Shown here: positions 1 to 6,061 of the stretch, one piece after another
Position numbering within the stretch: position 1 is the stretch's first letter
Layout of the letters: every line of letters begins with the position of its first letter
Assembly (NCBI GenBank): GCA_020161965.1
Contig: JAIUNH010000252.1
Location: 1 to 6,061 of the forward strand
DNA: 6,061 nt
Source: Pseudomonadota bacterium
GTDB lineage: Bacteria > Pseudomonadota > Alphaproteobacteria > CACIAM-22H2
Reading direction: 5' to 3'
The notes under the pieces: model-generated
The model's input: only the letters and a program-made list of their open reading frames with translations
The model's database searches: none
What the model was told of the DNA's origin: nothing
Translations under genes and position numbers: made by a program

Positions 1-2286
1 GACGACAAGCTGCGCGAAGCGGCCCTCGAATATCACCGTCTGCCGCAGCCCGGTAAACTTGCCGTCGTCGCGACCAAGCCGCTCGCCAATCAGCGCGATC
101 TGGCTTTGGCCTATTCGCCCGGCGTCGCCGCCGCGTGCGAAGCGATCGTCGAAAATCCCGCCGAAGCCGCCACCGTCACCGCGCGCGCCAATCTGGTCGC
201 CGTCGTCACCAACGGCACGGCCGTTTTGGGCCTGGGCGCCATCGGCCCGCTCGCCGCCAAGCCGGTGATGGAAGGCAAGGCGGTGCTGTTCAAGAAATTC
301 GCCGGTATCGACGTATTCGATATCGAAGTCGACGAGCTGAACCCCGACAAATTCGTCGATATCGTCGCCGCACTGGAGCCGACCTTCGGCGGCATCAATC
401 TCGAAGATATCAAAGCGCCCGAGTGCTTCGAGATCGAAGAGAAGCTGCGCAAGCGCCTTAAGATTCCCGTCTTCCACGACGACCAACACGGCACTGCGAT
501 CATCGTGTGTGCTGCGATCCTCAACGGGTTGCGCGTCGTCGGCAAGGATGTGTCGAAGGTCAAGCTCGTCACCTCGGGTGCGGGTGCCGCCGCGCTGGCT
601 TGCCTCGACCTGCTCGTCGATCTGGGCGTGAAGCAGGAGAATATCTGGGTCACCGACATTGCCGGCGTGGTCTATAAGGGCCGCACGGAATTGATGGACC
701 CGCGCAAGGCGCGCTATGCGCGCGACACCAATGCGCGCACGCTGGACGACGTGATCGGCGACGCCGACGTGTTCCTCGGCCTGTCTGCACCCCGCGTGCT
801 GAAAGGCACGATGGTGTCGAAGATGGCGGCCAAGCCCCTGATCTTGGCGCTCGCCAATCCCACACCCGAAATTCTGCCCGAAGAAGTGAAGGCTGCGCGC
901 GGTGACGCGATCATCGCGACCGGGCGTTCGGACTACCCGAACCAGGTCAACAACGTCCTGTGCTTTCCGTTCATCTTCCGGGGTGCGCTGGACGTCGGCG
1001 CCACGACGATCAACGAGGCGATGAAGGTCGCCGCCGTGCGCGCGATCGCCGATCTCGCTTTGCAGGAACCGTCGGACATCGTTTCGGCCGCCTATGGCGG
1101 CGAGCCGCCGGCCTTCGGCCCCGAAAACCTGATCCCGAAGCCCTTCGATCCGCGTCTGATCACCGAGATCGCGCCCGCCGTCGCCAAGGCGGCGATGGAT
1201 TCGGGCGTGGCGACGCGCCCGATCAAGGATTTCGACGCCTATACCGATCAACTGTCGCAATTCGTCTATCGCTCGGGCTTCGTGATGAAGCCGATTTTCG
1301 AGCGCGCGCGCGCCGCCCCCAAGCGCATCATCTTCGCGGACGGCGAGGACGAGCGCGTGTTGCGCGCGGCACAAACGCTGATCGACGAAGGCATTTGCCT
1401 GCCGATCCTGATCGGCCGCCGCGAAACGATCCGCAAGCGCCTGGATAAATTGGGCCTGCGCATGACGATCGACGGCGATTTCCGCCTGATCAATCCGGAA
1501 GACGTGCCGAATTATTCGGAAGTCTGGCGCCTCTATCACAATCTGATGGGCCGCAAGGGCGTTTCGCCCGATACGGCGCGCACGATCGTGCGCACGCGCA
1601 ACGTGGCGCTGGCGGCGCTGATGCTGCGTATGGGCGAAGCCGACGGCATGATCGGCGGCTTGATTGGCCGCTGGAACCGCGCTTTGCGCGACGTGGTCGA
1701 TATCATCGGCTTGAGGCCGGGCGTGGCGGCCGCGTCGGCCGTGTCGGCGCTGGTTCATTCGCGCGGCACGATCTTCATCGCCGATACGCATGTGTCGCGC
1801 GAACCCGATTCCGCGCAGATCGCCGATATGACCGTGCGCGCCGCCGAAGTCGTCAAACTGTTCGGCCTGAAGGCGAAGGCGGCGCTGCTGTCGCATTCCA
1901 ATTTCGGCTCGACCGATTGCCCGTCGGCCGACCGCATGCGCGGTGCCTTGGAACGTATCCAGGCGATGGCGCCCTATCTGGAAGTCGACGGCGAGATGAC
2001 CGCCGAGGCCGCCATTTCCGACGAGATCCGCCGCAATGCGATCCTGGAGCCGCGCTACGAAGGCATGGCGAATCTGTTGATCATGCCGAGCCTCGACGCC
2101 GCGAATATCGCCTTCAACCTGCTGAAGGAATTCGCGGGCGCGCAGAAGATCGGCCCGGTCCTGTTGGGACCGGCCGCCCCGGTCCATCTGCTGGATAACA
2201 CGGCGACCGTGCGCGGCATCGTCAACATGGCGGCGTTCTGCGTCGTCGACGCGCAGGAACACCCGACCGCCCGTCCGGCATCGTAA
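1..2286 (+). CDS. maeB: NADP-dependent malic enzyme, MaeB hybrid type with C-terminal phosphotransacetylase-like domain (5' end missing)
   Basis: This enzyme oxidatively decarboxylates malate to pyruvate, making NADPH in the cytoplasm and linking the TCA cycle to pyruvate and acetyl-CoA supply. The reading frame is open from the first base, and 761 residues are visible. MaeB hybrids are usually about 750-770 residues, so only a few codons are missing. Numbering from the window edge, the malic domain shows the catalytic Tyr38 (YSPGV), the probable catalytic Lys93 (EGK), and metal ligands Glu135-Asp136 (LEDIKAP) and Asp161 within FHDDQHGTA. The nucleotide fold follows, with GAGAAA at 193-198. 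From about residue 428 a phosphotransacetylase-like domain runs to the end (FADGEDERVLRAA, NLLIMPSLDAANIAF, GPVLLG). In this family that domain is known to bind acetyl-CoA as an allosteric signal rather than act as Pta. NADP rather than NAD preference is inferred from family only. The internal TTG at 106 is not the start, because conserved sequence precedes it. Confidence 0.95.
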   Translation, partial: DDKLREAALEYHRLPQPGKLAVVATKPLANQRDLALAYSPGVAAACEAIVENPAEAATVTARANLVAVVTNGTAVLGLGAIGPLAAKPVMEGKAVLFKKFAGIDVFDIEVDELNPDKFVDIVAALEPTFGGINLEDIKAPECFEIEEKLRKRLKIPVFHDDQHGTAIIVCAAILNGLRVVGKDVSKVKLVTSGAGAAALACLDLLVDLGVKQENIWVTDIAGVVYKGRTELMDPRKARYARDTNARTLDDVIGDADVFLGLSAPRVLKGTMVSKMAAKPLILALANPTPEILPEEVKAARGDAIIATGRSDYPNQVNNVLCFPFIFRGALDVGATTINEAMKVAAVRAIADLALQEPSDIVSAAYGGEPPAFGPENLIPKPFDPRLITEIAPAVAKAAMDSGVATRPIKDFDAYTDQLSQFVYRSGFVMKPIFERARAAPKRIIFADGEDERVLRAAQTLIDEGICLPILIGRRETIRKRLDKLGLRMTIDGDFRLINPEDVPNYSEVWRLYHNLMGRKGVSPDTARTIVRTRNVALAALMLRMGEADGMIGGLIGRWNRALRDVVDIIGLRPGVAAASAVSALVHSRGTIFIADTHVSREPDSAQIADMTVRAAEVVKLFGLKAKAALLSHSNFGSTDCPSADRMRGALERIQAMAPYLEVDGEMTAEAAISDEIRRNAILEPRYEGMANLLIMPSLDAANIAFNLLKEFAGAQKIGPVLLGPAAPVHLLDNTATVRGIVNMAAFCVVDAQEHPTARPAS

Positions 2287-2320
2287 GCGCGCTTGCGCGG
2301 CGGCACGCGGCGGCTTAACC

Positions 2321-2334
2321 AGGGGGAAACCCCT
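2321..2334 (+). other. GNRA-capped RNA hairpin upstream of the MetE-like gene
   Basis: AGGGG and CCCCT form a perfect 5-bp stem closed by a GAAA tetraloop. It ends one base before the ribosome-binding site of the next gene. There is no run of T after it, so it is a poor factor-independent terminator. It may be an mRNA 5' structure that affects translation or processing, or simply chance in GC-rich DNA. No known riboswitch class was recognised in the 63-base gap. Confidence 0.4.
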
Positions 2335-2335
2335 C

Positions 2336-2341
2336 GGGAGG
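2336..2341 (+). promoter_or_regulatory. Shine-Dalgarno site deciding the start of the MetE-like gene
   Basis: GGGAGG lies 8 bases before the ATG at 2350. This favours that ATG over the upstream in-frame TTG at 2293, which would add 19 unconserved residues starting 7 bases after the malic enzyme stop. Confidence 0.75.
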
Positions 2342-2349
2342 CCGTCGCC

Positions 2350-3372
2350 ATGTTGTTCCCCACCACGATCGCCGGCAGCTTGCCCAAGCCCGGCTGGCTC
2401 GCCGAAACGCATAAGCTGTGGCCGAAATGGCGCCAGGACGGCGAGGAACTCGCCCGCGCCAAACGCGACGCCACGCTGCTGTGGCTGAAGCTGCAGGAAG
2501 ATGCCGAGATCGATTGCCTGACCGAAGGCGAGCAATCGCGCCAGCATTTCGTGCACGGCTTCGTCGAATTCGTCGACGGGATCGACACCGCGAACAAGGT
2601 CGCGATGGGGATCCGCAACAACCGCTACGAAGCGATCGTGCCGCAGGTCGTCGGGCAATTGCGCTTGAAGGGCCGCGCACACGCCACCGAAGCGCGGCTG
2701 GCGCGCGCGCACACGAAGCGTCAATTGCGCTTCACGCTGCCGGGGCCCATGACGATCATGGATACGGTTAAGGACGCGTATTACGGCGACCGCATCAAAA
2801 CCGCGATGGCCTTCGCCGATCTGCTGAACGAAGAAGCGCGCGCATTGGAAAAGGACGGCATCGACGTCATCCAGTTCGACGAGCCCGCGTTCAATGCCTA
2901 CACGGACGAAGCCGCCGGCTGGGGCATCGAGGCGCTGCATCGCGCGATCGACGGGCTTAAGTGCAAGACGGCCGTGCATATCTGCTACGGCTACGGCATC
3001 AAGGCCAATATCGATTGGAAAGCCGGTCTGGGGAATGAATGGCGCCAATACGAGGCGTTTTTCCCCGCACTCGCCAAAAGCCGCATCGGTCAGGTCTCGC
3101 TCGAAGCCATGCATTCGCGCGTGCCCGCGCGCTTGATGGAATTGCTGTCGGGTAAAGAAGTGATCGTCGGCGCCATCGACGTCGCGACCAATCTGATCGA
3201 AACGCCGGACGAGATTGAAGCGGTGGTCGCCGAGGCGCTGAAATACGTGCCCAAGGACAAACTGATCCTGGGCACCAATTGCGGTCTTGCCCCGCTCGAC
3301 ACGGACGTCGCGATCGCCAAGCTCGAAGCGCTCGGCAAAGGTGCGGCGCAGGCGCGCGCGCGTCACGGGTGA
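2350..3372 (+). CDS. Stand-alone MetE catalytic-domain protein (cobalamin-independent methionine synthase II family)
   Basis: The protein has 340 residues and matches the C-terminal, zinc-bearing half of MetE. It lacks the N-terminal half that full MetE (about 750 residues) uses with polyglutamylated methyltetrahydrofolate. The barrel motifs are in order: TTIAGSLPKPGWL at the N-terminus, TLPGPMTIM, IQFDEPAFN, VHICYG, QVSLEAMHS and GTNCGLAPL. The zinc ligands of MetE map to His210, Cys212, Glu252 and Cys311, so thiol (homocysteine-type) activation looks intact. The Cys-to-Glu spacing is 40 residues against about 22 in E. coli MetE, so there is an insertion. Methyl transfer to homocysteine is the likely reaction, but the methyl donor cannot be read from the sequence. 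Related short forms include the Mes methionine synthases and coenzyme-M transferases. No DUF1852 (MesX) partner lies beside it. Its stop overlaps the start of the permease gene, and the malic enzyme ends 63 bases upstream. Confidence 0.85.
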   Translation: MLFPTTIAGSLPKPGWLAETHKLWPKWRQDGEELARAKRDATLLWLKLQEDAEIDCLTEGEQSRQHFVHGFVEFVDGIDTANKVAMGIRNNRYEAIVPQVVGQLRLKGRAHATEARLARAHTKRQLRFTLPGPMTIMDTVKDAYYGDRIKTAMAFADLLNEEARALEKDGIDVIQFDEPAFNAYTDEAAGWGIEALHRAIDGLKCKTAVHICYGYGIKANIDWKAGLGNEWRQYEAFFPALAKSRIGQVSLEAMHSRVPARLMELLSGKEVIVGAIDVATNLIETPDEIEAVVAEALKYVPKDKLILGTNCGLAPLDTDVAIAKLEALGKGAAQARARHG

Positions 3373-4259
3373 TGAGCGTTACCGATCGCCGCCTTGCGCT
3401 GATCCTGTTCTTTCTGGTGCCCGCCGCGTTGGTTTCCAACATGGTGGCGGCGCGCTGGATCGCGGGCAGCATTCCGCCGGTGGCGACGGCGTTTTGGCGC
3501 TGGGGTCTGACGCTGATCTTCCTGCTGCCCTTCGCCGCTTCGGCGATGTGGCGCGGGCGCGCGGAAATCCGCCGCGAGTGGCGGACCTATCTGCTGCTCG
3601 GCTTTCTCGGCATGGGCATCTGCGGCGCGCCCACCTATGTCGCGGGCGTGACGACCACTGCGACCAATGCGGGGCTCATCTACGCCGCGTGCCCGGTGCT
3701 GATCGTGCTGTTCGCACGGTTCGGCTATGGCGAGGCGATCGGCTGGGCGCGCATGGCCGGCATTGCGCTGGCGCTGGCCGGGGCAGGGTGGATTCTGCTG
3801 CGCGGCGAGCCCGCAAATATCGTTCATCTTAATTTCGTCGAAGGCGATTTGCTGATCGCGGCGGGGGCCGTCGCCTGGGCGATCTATTCCGTGCTGCTCA
3901 AATACAAGCGTACGGCGCTCGACCCCATGACGCGCCTTGCCACCATCGTCGCCTTCGGCGTGGCGGTGAACGTGCCGTTTCTGATCGGCGAAATGGCGCT
4001 CTACGCCGTGCCGAATTACGATCTGCGCGACTGGACCGTGTTCGTGTTCCTGGCGCTCGTACCCGGCATCACGTCATATCTCGGCTATTCGATCGTCGTC
4101 GGTGCGCTGGGGGCGGGGGCGGCGAGCCTGCTCATGTATTTGGTACCGCTTTACGGTCCCACGCTCGCCTGGATCGTGCTCGACGAGCGGCTCGCGATCT
4201 ATCACCTCGTCGGCGCGGCGTTGCTGCTGCCGGGGCTTTATCTCGGCACAAGGCGTTAG
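3372..4259 (+). CDS. EamA/DMT-family transporter (RhaT/YdcZ-like drug/metabolite permease)
   Basis: This is a 295-residue inner-membrane protein with about ten hydrophobic helices in two EamA repeats, roughly residues 7-140 and 150-290. The length and layout are typical of the drug/metabolite transporter superfamily. Recognisable EamA features are the early AARWIAGSIPPVATAFWRW segment, the TTATNAGLIYAACPVLIVLFA stretch in repeat one, and GAGAASLLMYLVPLYGPTLAWIVLDERL in repeat two. The start is the ATG that shares its A with the preceding TGA (TGATG at 3370-3374). No convincing Shine-Dalgarno precedes it, so translation probably depends on re-initiation after the MetE-like gene. The substrate is unknown. 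The coupling hints at a sulfur amino acid or a related metabolite, but DMT proteins vary too widely for this to be more than a guess. The 3' end overlaps the convergent repressor gene by 4 bases. Confidence 0.88.
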   Translation: MSVTDRRLALILFFLVPAALVSNMVAARWIAGSIPPVATAFWRWGLTLIFLLPFAASAMWRGRAEIRREWRTYLLLGFLGMGICGAPTYVAGVTTTATNAGLIYAACPVLIVLFARFGYGEAIGWARMAGIALALAGAGWILLRGEPANIVHLNFVEGDLLIAAGAVAWAIYSVLLKYKRTALDPMTRLATIVAFGVAVNVPFLIGEMALYAVPNYDLRDWTVFVFLALVPGITSYLGYSIVVGALGAGAASLLMYLVPLYGPTLAWIVLDERLAIYHLVGAALLLPGLYLGTRR

Positions 4260-4804
4260 CGCGAGACGAGCTCGATGGCGCTTTCGCGTGCGGCCGCCAG
4301 ATCGCGCCCGCGCATCAGGCTTTGGCCGAACAGAAATCCGTAGAACAGCAGCGCGCGCGCCTGGGCTTCTGCGGCACCGTAGCCTTGTTCGCGGAACAAC
4401 GCGGCGACTTGGATAAGGCGCTCGGCATCGACGGTCTCGACCGCTTTGGCCGCACGTGCATCGGCACGGGCGAGTGCGCGGATGGCGAGCTCGACCGCCA
4501 GACCCTTCGGGTTCGGATCGCGTAAATAAAGATCGGCCATCGCCGGCAAGCTACGGCGCTTGGGATCGCCCGCTTGGCCGCGGATCGCGGCGATGCGCCC
4601 CGCCGCCCAGGCGTCCAAAGCGGCCGCCAGCAGCGCCTCGCGATCCTTGAAATGCCAATAGAAACTGCCTTTGGTCACGCCCAGGCGCTTGGCCAAAGGT
4701 TCGACCCGCAGCCCCGCGATCCCGTCGCGGGCCAAGGCTTCCAGTGCGGCCGCGATCCACGCGGCTTCGTCCAGCCTTGGCTTGGTTGACTCCCGTTTGG
4801 CCAT
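4256..4804 (-). CDS. TetR/AcrR-family transcriptional regulator, probable repressor of the divergent isovaleryl-CoA dehydrogenase gene
   Basis: The protein has 182 residues, within the usual 180-220 of the family. The N-terminal DNA-binding domain covers about residues 12-58. Its helix-turn-helix runs through VEPLAKRLGVTKGSFYWHF (residues 34-52), a textbook TetR pattern. The C-terminal part (about 75-182) is helical and alanine-rich, as expected of a ligand and dimer domain. The ATG at 4804 is chosen because it gives a normal-length N-terminal arm. The frame stays open upstream for another 147 codons, but that stretch is antisense to the dehydrogenase gene and not conserved-looking. No Shine-Dalgarno precedes the ATG, which sits against the predicted operator, so the mRNA may be nearly leaderless. 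The divergent position implies control of leucine or acyl-CoA catabolism with an acyl-CoA-type ligand. LiuQ- and FadP-like roles are possible, but the ligand is inferred only. Confidence 0.9.
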   Translation of the reverse strand: MAKRESTKPRLDEAAWIAAALEALARDGIAGLRVEPLAKRLGVTKGSFYWHFKDREALLAAALDAWAAGRIAAIRGQAGDPKRRSLPAMADLYLRDPNPKGLAVELAIRALARADARAAKAVETVDAERLIQVAALFREQGYGAAEAQARALLFYGFLFGQSLMRGRDLAAARESAIELVSR

Positions 4805-4814
4805 ACCATACGGT
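4786..4814 (+). promoter_or_regulatory. Predicted sigma-70 promoter for the isovaleryl-CoA dehydrogenase gene
   Basis: TTGACT (4786-4791, 5 of 6 to consensus) is followed after 17 bases by TACGGT (4809-4814, 3 of 6). Transcription would start near 4821, leaving a leader of about 44 bases. The -35 lies inside the divergent repressor gene and the -10 lies within the palindrome, so repressor binding would block polymerase. The -10 is weak, so this is a moderate-confidence call. Confidence 0.45.
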
Positions 4815-4823
4815 AGCGTATGG
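4806..4823. promoter_or_regulatory. Predicted TetR operator (18-bp palindrome)
   Basis: CCATACG-GTAG-CGTATGG is a perfect 7-bp inverted repeat around a 4-bp centre, and 16 of 18 positions are symmetric. A further CCATA at 4801-4805 directly repeats the left arm. Size and symmetry suit a TetR dimer. It lies just upstream of the repressor start codon and over the -10 of the predicted dehydrogenase promoter, which fits repression of the target plus autoregulation. Confidence 0.65.
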
Positions 4824-4852
4824 AAGCGGCGGAGGAAACCCCGTTTCGACAA

Positions 4853-4858
4853 GGGAGG
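4853..4858 (+). promoter_or_regulatory. Shine-Dalgarno site deciding the start of isovaleryl-CoA dehydrogenase
   Basis: GGGAGG lies 6 bases before the ATG at 4865. It selects this start over the in-frame ATG at 4820, which lies inside the palindrome and has no ribosome-binding site. Confidence 0.8.
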
Positions 4859-4864
4859 GCGGCC

Positions 4865-6037
4865 ATGACCCGCAATTCGATCCCGTCGTTCGATTTCGGC
4901 CTGGGCGAAGAAATCGACATGCTGCGCGACCAGATCGCGCGCTTCGCCGCCGCCGAGATCGCGCCGCGCGCGGCCCAGATCGATCGCGACAACGATTTCC
5001 CCGCCGATCTTTGGCGCAAATTCGGCGATCTCGGCCTGCTCGGCATCACGGTCGAGGAGGAATATGGCGGCTCGGGCCAAGGCTATCTCGCCCATTGCGT
5101 GGCGATGGAGGAGATCAGCCGCGCCTCGGCGTCGGTCGGCCTCTCTTACGGCGCGCATTCCAATCTTTGCGTCAACCAGATCCGCCGCAACGGCAACGAA
5201 GCCCAGCGCCGTAAATATCTGCCCAAGTTGATCTCGGGCGAACATGTCGGCGCGCTGGCGATGTCCGAACCGGGTGCGGGCTCCGACGTCGTGTCGATGA
5301 AACTACGCGCCGACAAGAAGGGCGATCGCTACGTCCTCAACGGCAGCAAATTCTGGATCACCAACGGGCCCGACGCCGACGTGCTGGTCGTCTATGCCAA
5401 GACCGATACGAACGCGGGTGCGCGCGGCATCACGGCGTTCCTGATCGAGAAATCCTTCAAAGGTTTCTCGGTCGCGCAGAAGCTCGACAAGCTCGGCATG
5501 CGCGGCTCCAACACCGGCGAGCTCGTCTTCCAGGATTGCGAGGTGCCGGAAGGAAACGTACTCGGCGCCGTCGGCAAGGGCGTCAACGTGCTTATGAGCG
5601 GCCTCGACTACGAGCGCGCGGTGCTGGCCGGCGGGCCGCTCGGCATCATGCAGGCGGCGTTGGACGTGGCGCTGCCTTATGTCCACGAGCGCCAGCAATT
5701 CGGCCAGGCGATCGGCGAATTCCAGCTCGTGCAGGGCAAGCTCGCCGACATGTACACCACGACCAATGCCTGCAAAGCCTATGTCTATGCCGTCACGCGC
5801 GCGTGCGATGCGGGCCGCACCACGCGCAAGGACGCGGCGGGGGCGATCCTCTATGCGGCCGAGAAAGCGACCCAGGTGGCACTCGACGCGATCCAGCTTC
5901 TGGGCGGCAACGGCTATATCAACGACTACCCGACCGGGCGGTTGCTGCGCGACGCGAAACTCTACGAAATCGGGGCCGGGACCAGCGAAATCCGCCGCTG
6001 GTTGATCGGCCGCGAATTGTTCGCCGAAACCGCTTAG
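4865..6037 (+). CDS. ivd: Isovaleryl-CoA dehydrogenase (leucine degradation)
   Basis: This FAD enzyme oxidises isovaleryl-CoA to 3-methylcrotonyl-CoA, the third step of leucine breakdown, passing electrons to ETF. It has 390 residues, in line with bacterial LiuA and mature mitochondrial IVD. The N-terminal helical domain opens with FGLGEEIDMLRDQI. The first acyl-CoA dehydrogenase signature, AMSEPGAGSDV, lies at about 132-142. The second runs from Gln344 (QLLGGNGYINDYPTGR) through RDAKLYEIGAGTSE. The catalytic base in IVD is a Glu in helix G, here Glu250 in SGLDYERAVLAGGP. The position used by medium-chain enzymes, the Glu of YEGT, is instead Ala371 in IGAGTSE. This pair of residues separates IVD from other acyl-CoA dehydrogenases and supports the specific call. 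The ATG at 4865 has a good ribosome-binding site. The divergent TetR gene and its palindrome suggest repression relieved by a pathway metabolite. The gene is probably first in a leucine-degradation operon. Confidence 0.95.
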   Translation: MTRNSIPSFDFGLGEEIDMLRDQIARFAAAEIAPRAAQIDRDNDFPADLWRKFGDLGLLGITVEEEYGGSGQGYLAHCVAMEEISRASASVGLSYGAHSNLCVNQIRRNGNEAQRRKYLPKLISGEHVGALAMSEPGAGSDVVSMKLRADKKGDRYVLNGSKFWITNGPDADVLVVYAKTDTNAGARGITAFLIEKSFKGFSVAQKLDKLGMRGSNTGELVFQDCEVPEGNVLGAVGKGVNVLMSGLDYERAVLAGGPLGIMQAALDVALPYVHERQQFGQAIGEFQLVQGKLADMYTTTNACKAYVYAVTRACDAGRTTRKDAAGAILYAAEKATQVALDAIQLLGGNGYINDYPTGRLLRDAKLYEIGAGTSEIRRWLIGRELFAETA

Positions 6038-6051
6038 ACTGGCCGGGAAAA

Positions 6052-6056
6052 GGGAG
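6052..6056 (+). promoter_or_regulatory. Probable ribosome-binding site of a gene starting at the right edge
   Basis: GGGAG lies 15 bases after the dehydrogenase stop and is followed by CGGCA at the window end. This resembles the GGGAGG-CGGCC-ATG arrangement before the dehydrogenase, so a start codon may begin at 6061. The close spacing implies an operon, and methylcrotonyl-CoA carboxylase or another leucine-pathway gene would be the usual follower. The start codon itself is not visible. Confidence 0.4.
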
Positions 6057-6061
6057 CGGCA

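Noticed and set aside
1626..1633. GCGTATGG inside the malic enzyme gene, identical to one arm of the operator
   Set aside because: It has no matching inverted arm and sits in coding sequence, so it is a chance half-site.
2287..2334. Possible factor-independent terminator after the malic enzyme gene
   Set aside because: The 5-bp stem is short and no T-run follows, so termination there is not supported.
2293..2349. Upstream TTG start for the MetE-like protein
   Set aside because: The added residues look like translated leader, would read through the hairpin and Shine-Dalgarno, and precede the conserved TTIAGS start.
3279..3371. Upstream ATG in the permease frame at 3279
   Set aside because: It would add an arginine-rich, non-membrane stretch overlapping the end of the MetE-like gene. 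The TGATG junction at 3372 is the natural start.
4820..4864. Upstream in-frame ATG for isovaleryl-CoA dehydrogenase
   Set aside because: It lies inside the palindrome at about the predicted transcript start and has no ribosome-binding site. The ATG at 4865 has GGGAGG at 6 bases and gives the normal N-terminus.
4805..5245. Long minus-strand extension giving the repressor frame 147 extra N-terminal residues
   Set aside because: It is antisense to the well-supported isovaleryl-CoA dehydrogenase gene. The TetR domain starts normally at 4804, and the extension carries no recognisable domain.
5303..5698. 131-codon antisense open frame inside the dehydrogenase gene
   Set aside because: It is a GC-rich shadow frame with no recognisable domain or ribosome-binding signal.

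Overview
The window is GC-rich, tightly packed bacterial chromosome. Every gene is an ordinary metabolic or regulatory type, and the protein sequences look alphaproteobacterial, perhaps Rhodospirillales-like. That placement is inferred from composition and from the style of the malic enzyme and isovaleryl-CoA dehydrogenase sequences. It was not tested. There are no RNA genes, transposons, CRISPR arrays or phage genes. Intergenic gaps are 63 bp or shorter.

Layout, left to right. (1) 1-2286 (+): an NADP-type malic enzyme with a C-terminal phosphotransacetylase-like domain (MaeB hybrid type), missing only its first few codons at the window edge. (2) 2350-3372 (+): a stand-alone protein of the catalytic (C-terminal) MetE type with all four zinc ligands in place. 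A small GNRA-capped hairpin precedes its ribosome-binding site. (3) 3372-4259 (+): a ten-helix EamA/DMT-family permease whose start codon shares one base with the stop codon of gene 2. (4) 4256-4804 (-): a TetR-family repressor that converges on gene 3 with a 4-base overlap. (5) 4865-6037 (+): isovaleryl-CoA dehydrogenase of leucine degradation, divergent from the repressor. The last bases of the window (6052-6061) look like the ribosome-binding site of a further gene, possibly the next leucine-degradation gene.

How the genes relate. Genes 1-3 run in one direction and could be one transcript. Genes 2 and 3 are almost certainly translationally coupled. Genes 4 and 5 form a classic divergent repressor/target pair. 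The 60-bp gap between them, plus the start of the repressor gene, holds a near-perfect 18-bp palindrome lying over the -10 of a plausible sigma-70 promoter for the dehydrogenase. This predicts control of the dehydrogenase, and autoregulation, by the TetR protein.

I found no clearly new biological system. The best leads are the repressor/operator arrangement at 4786-4823, the coupled MetE-core/permease pair, and the hairpin before gene 2.
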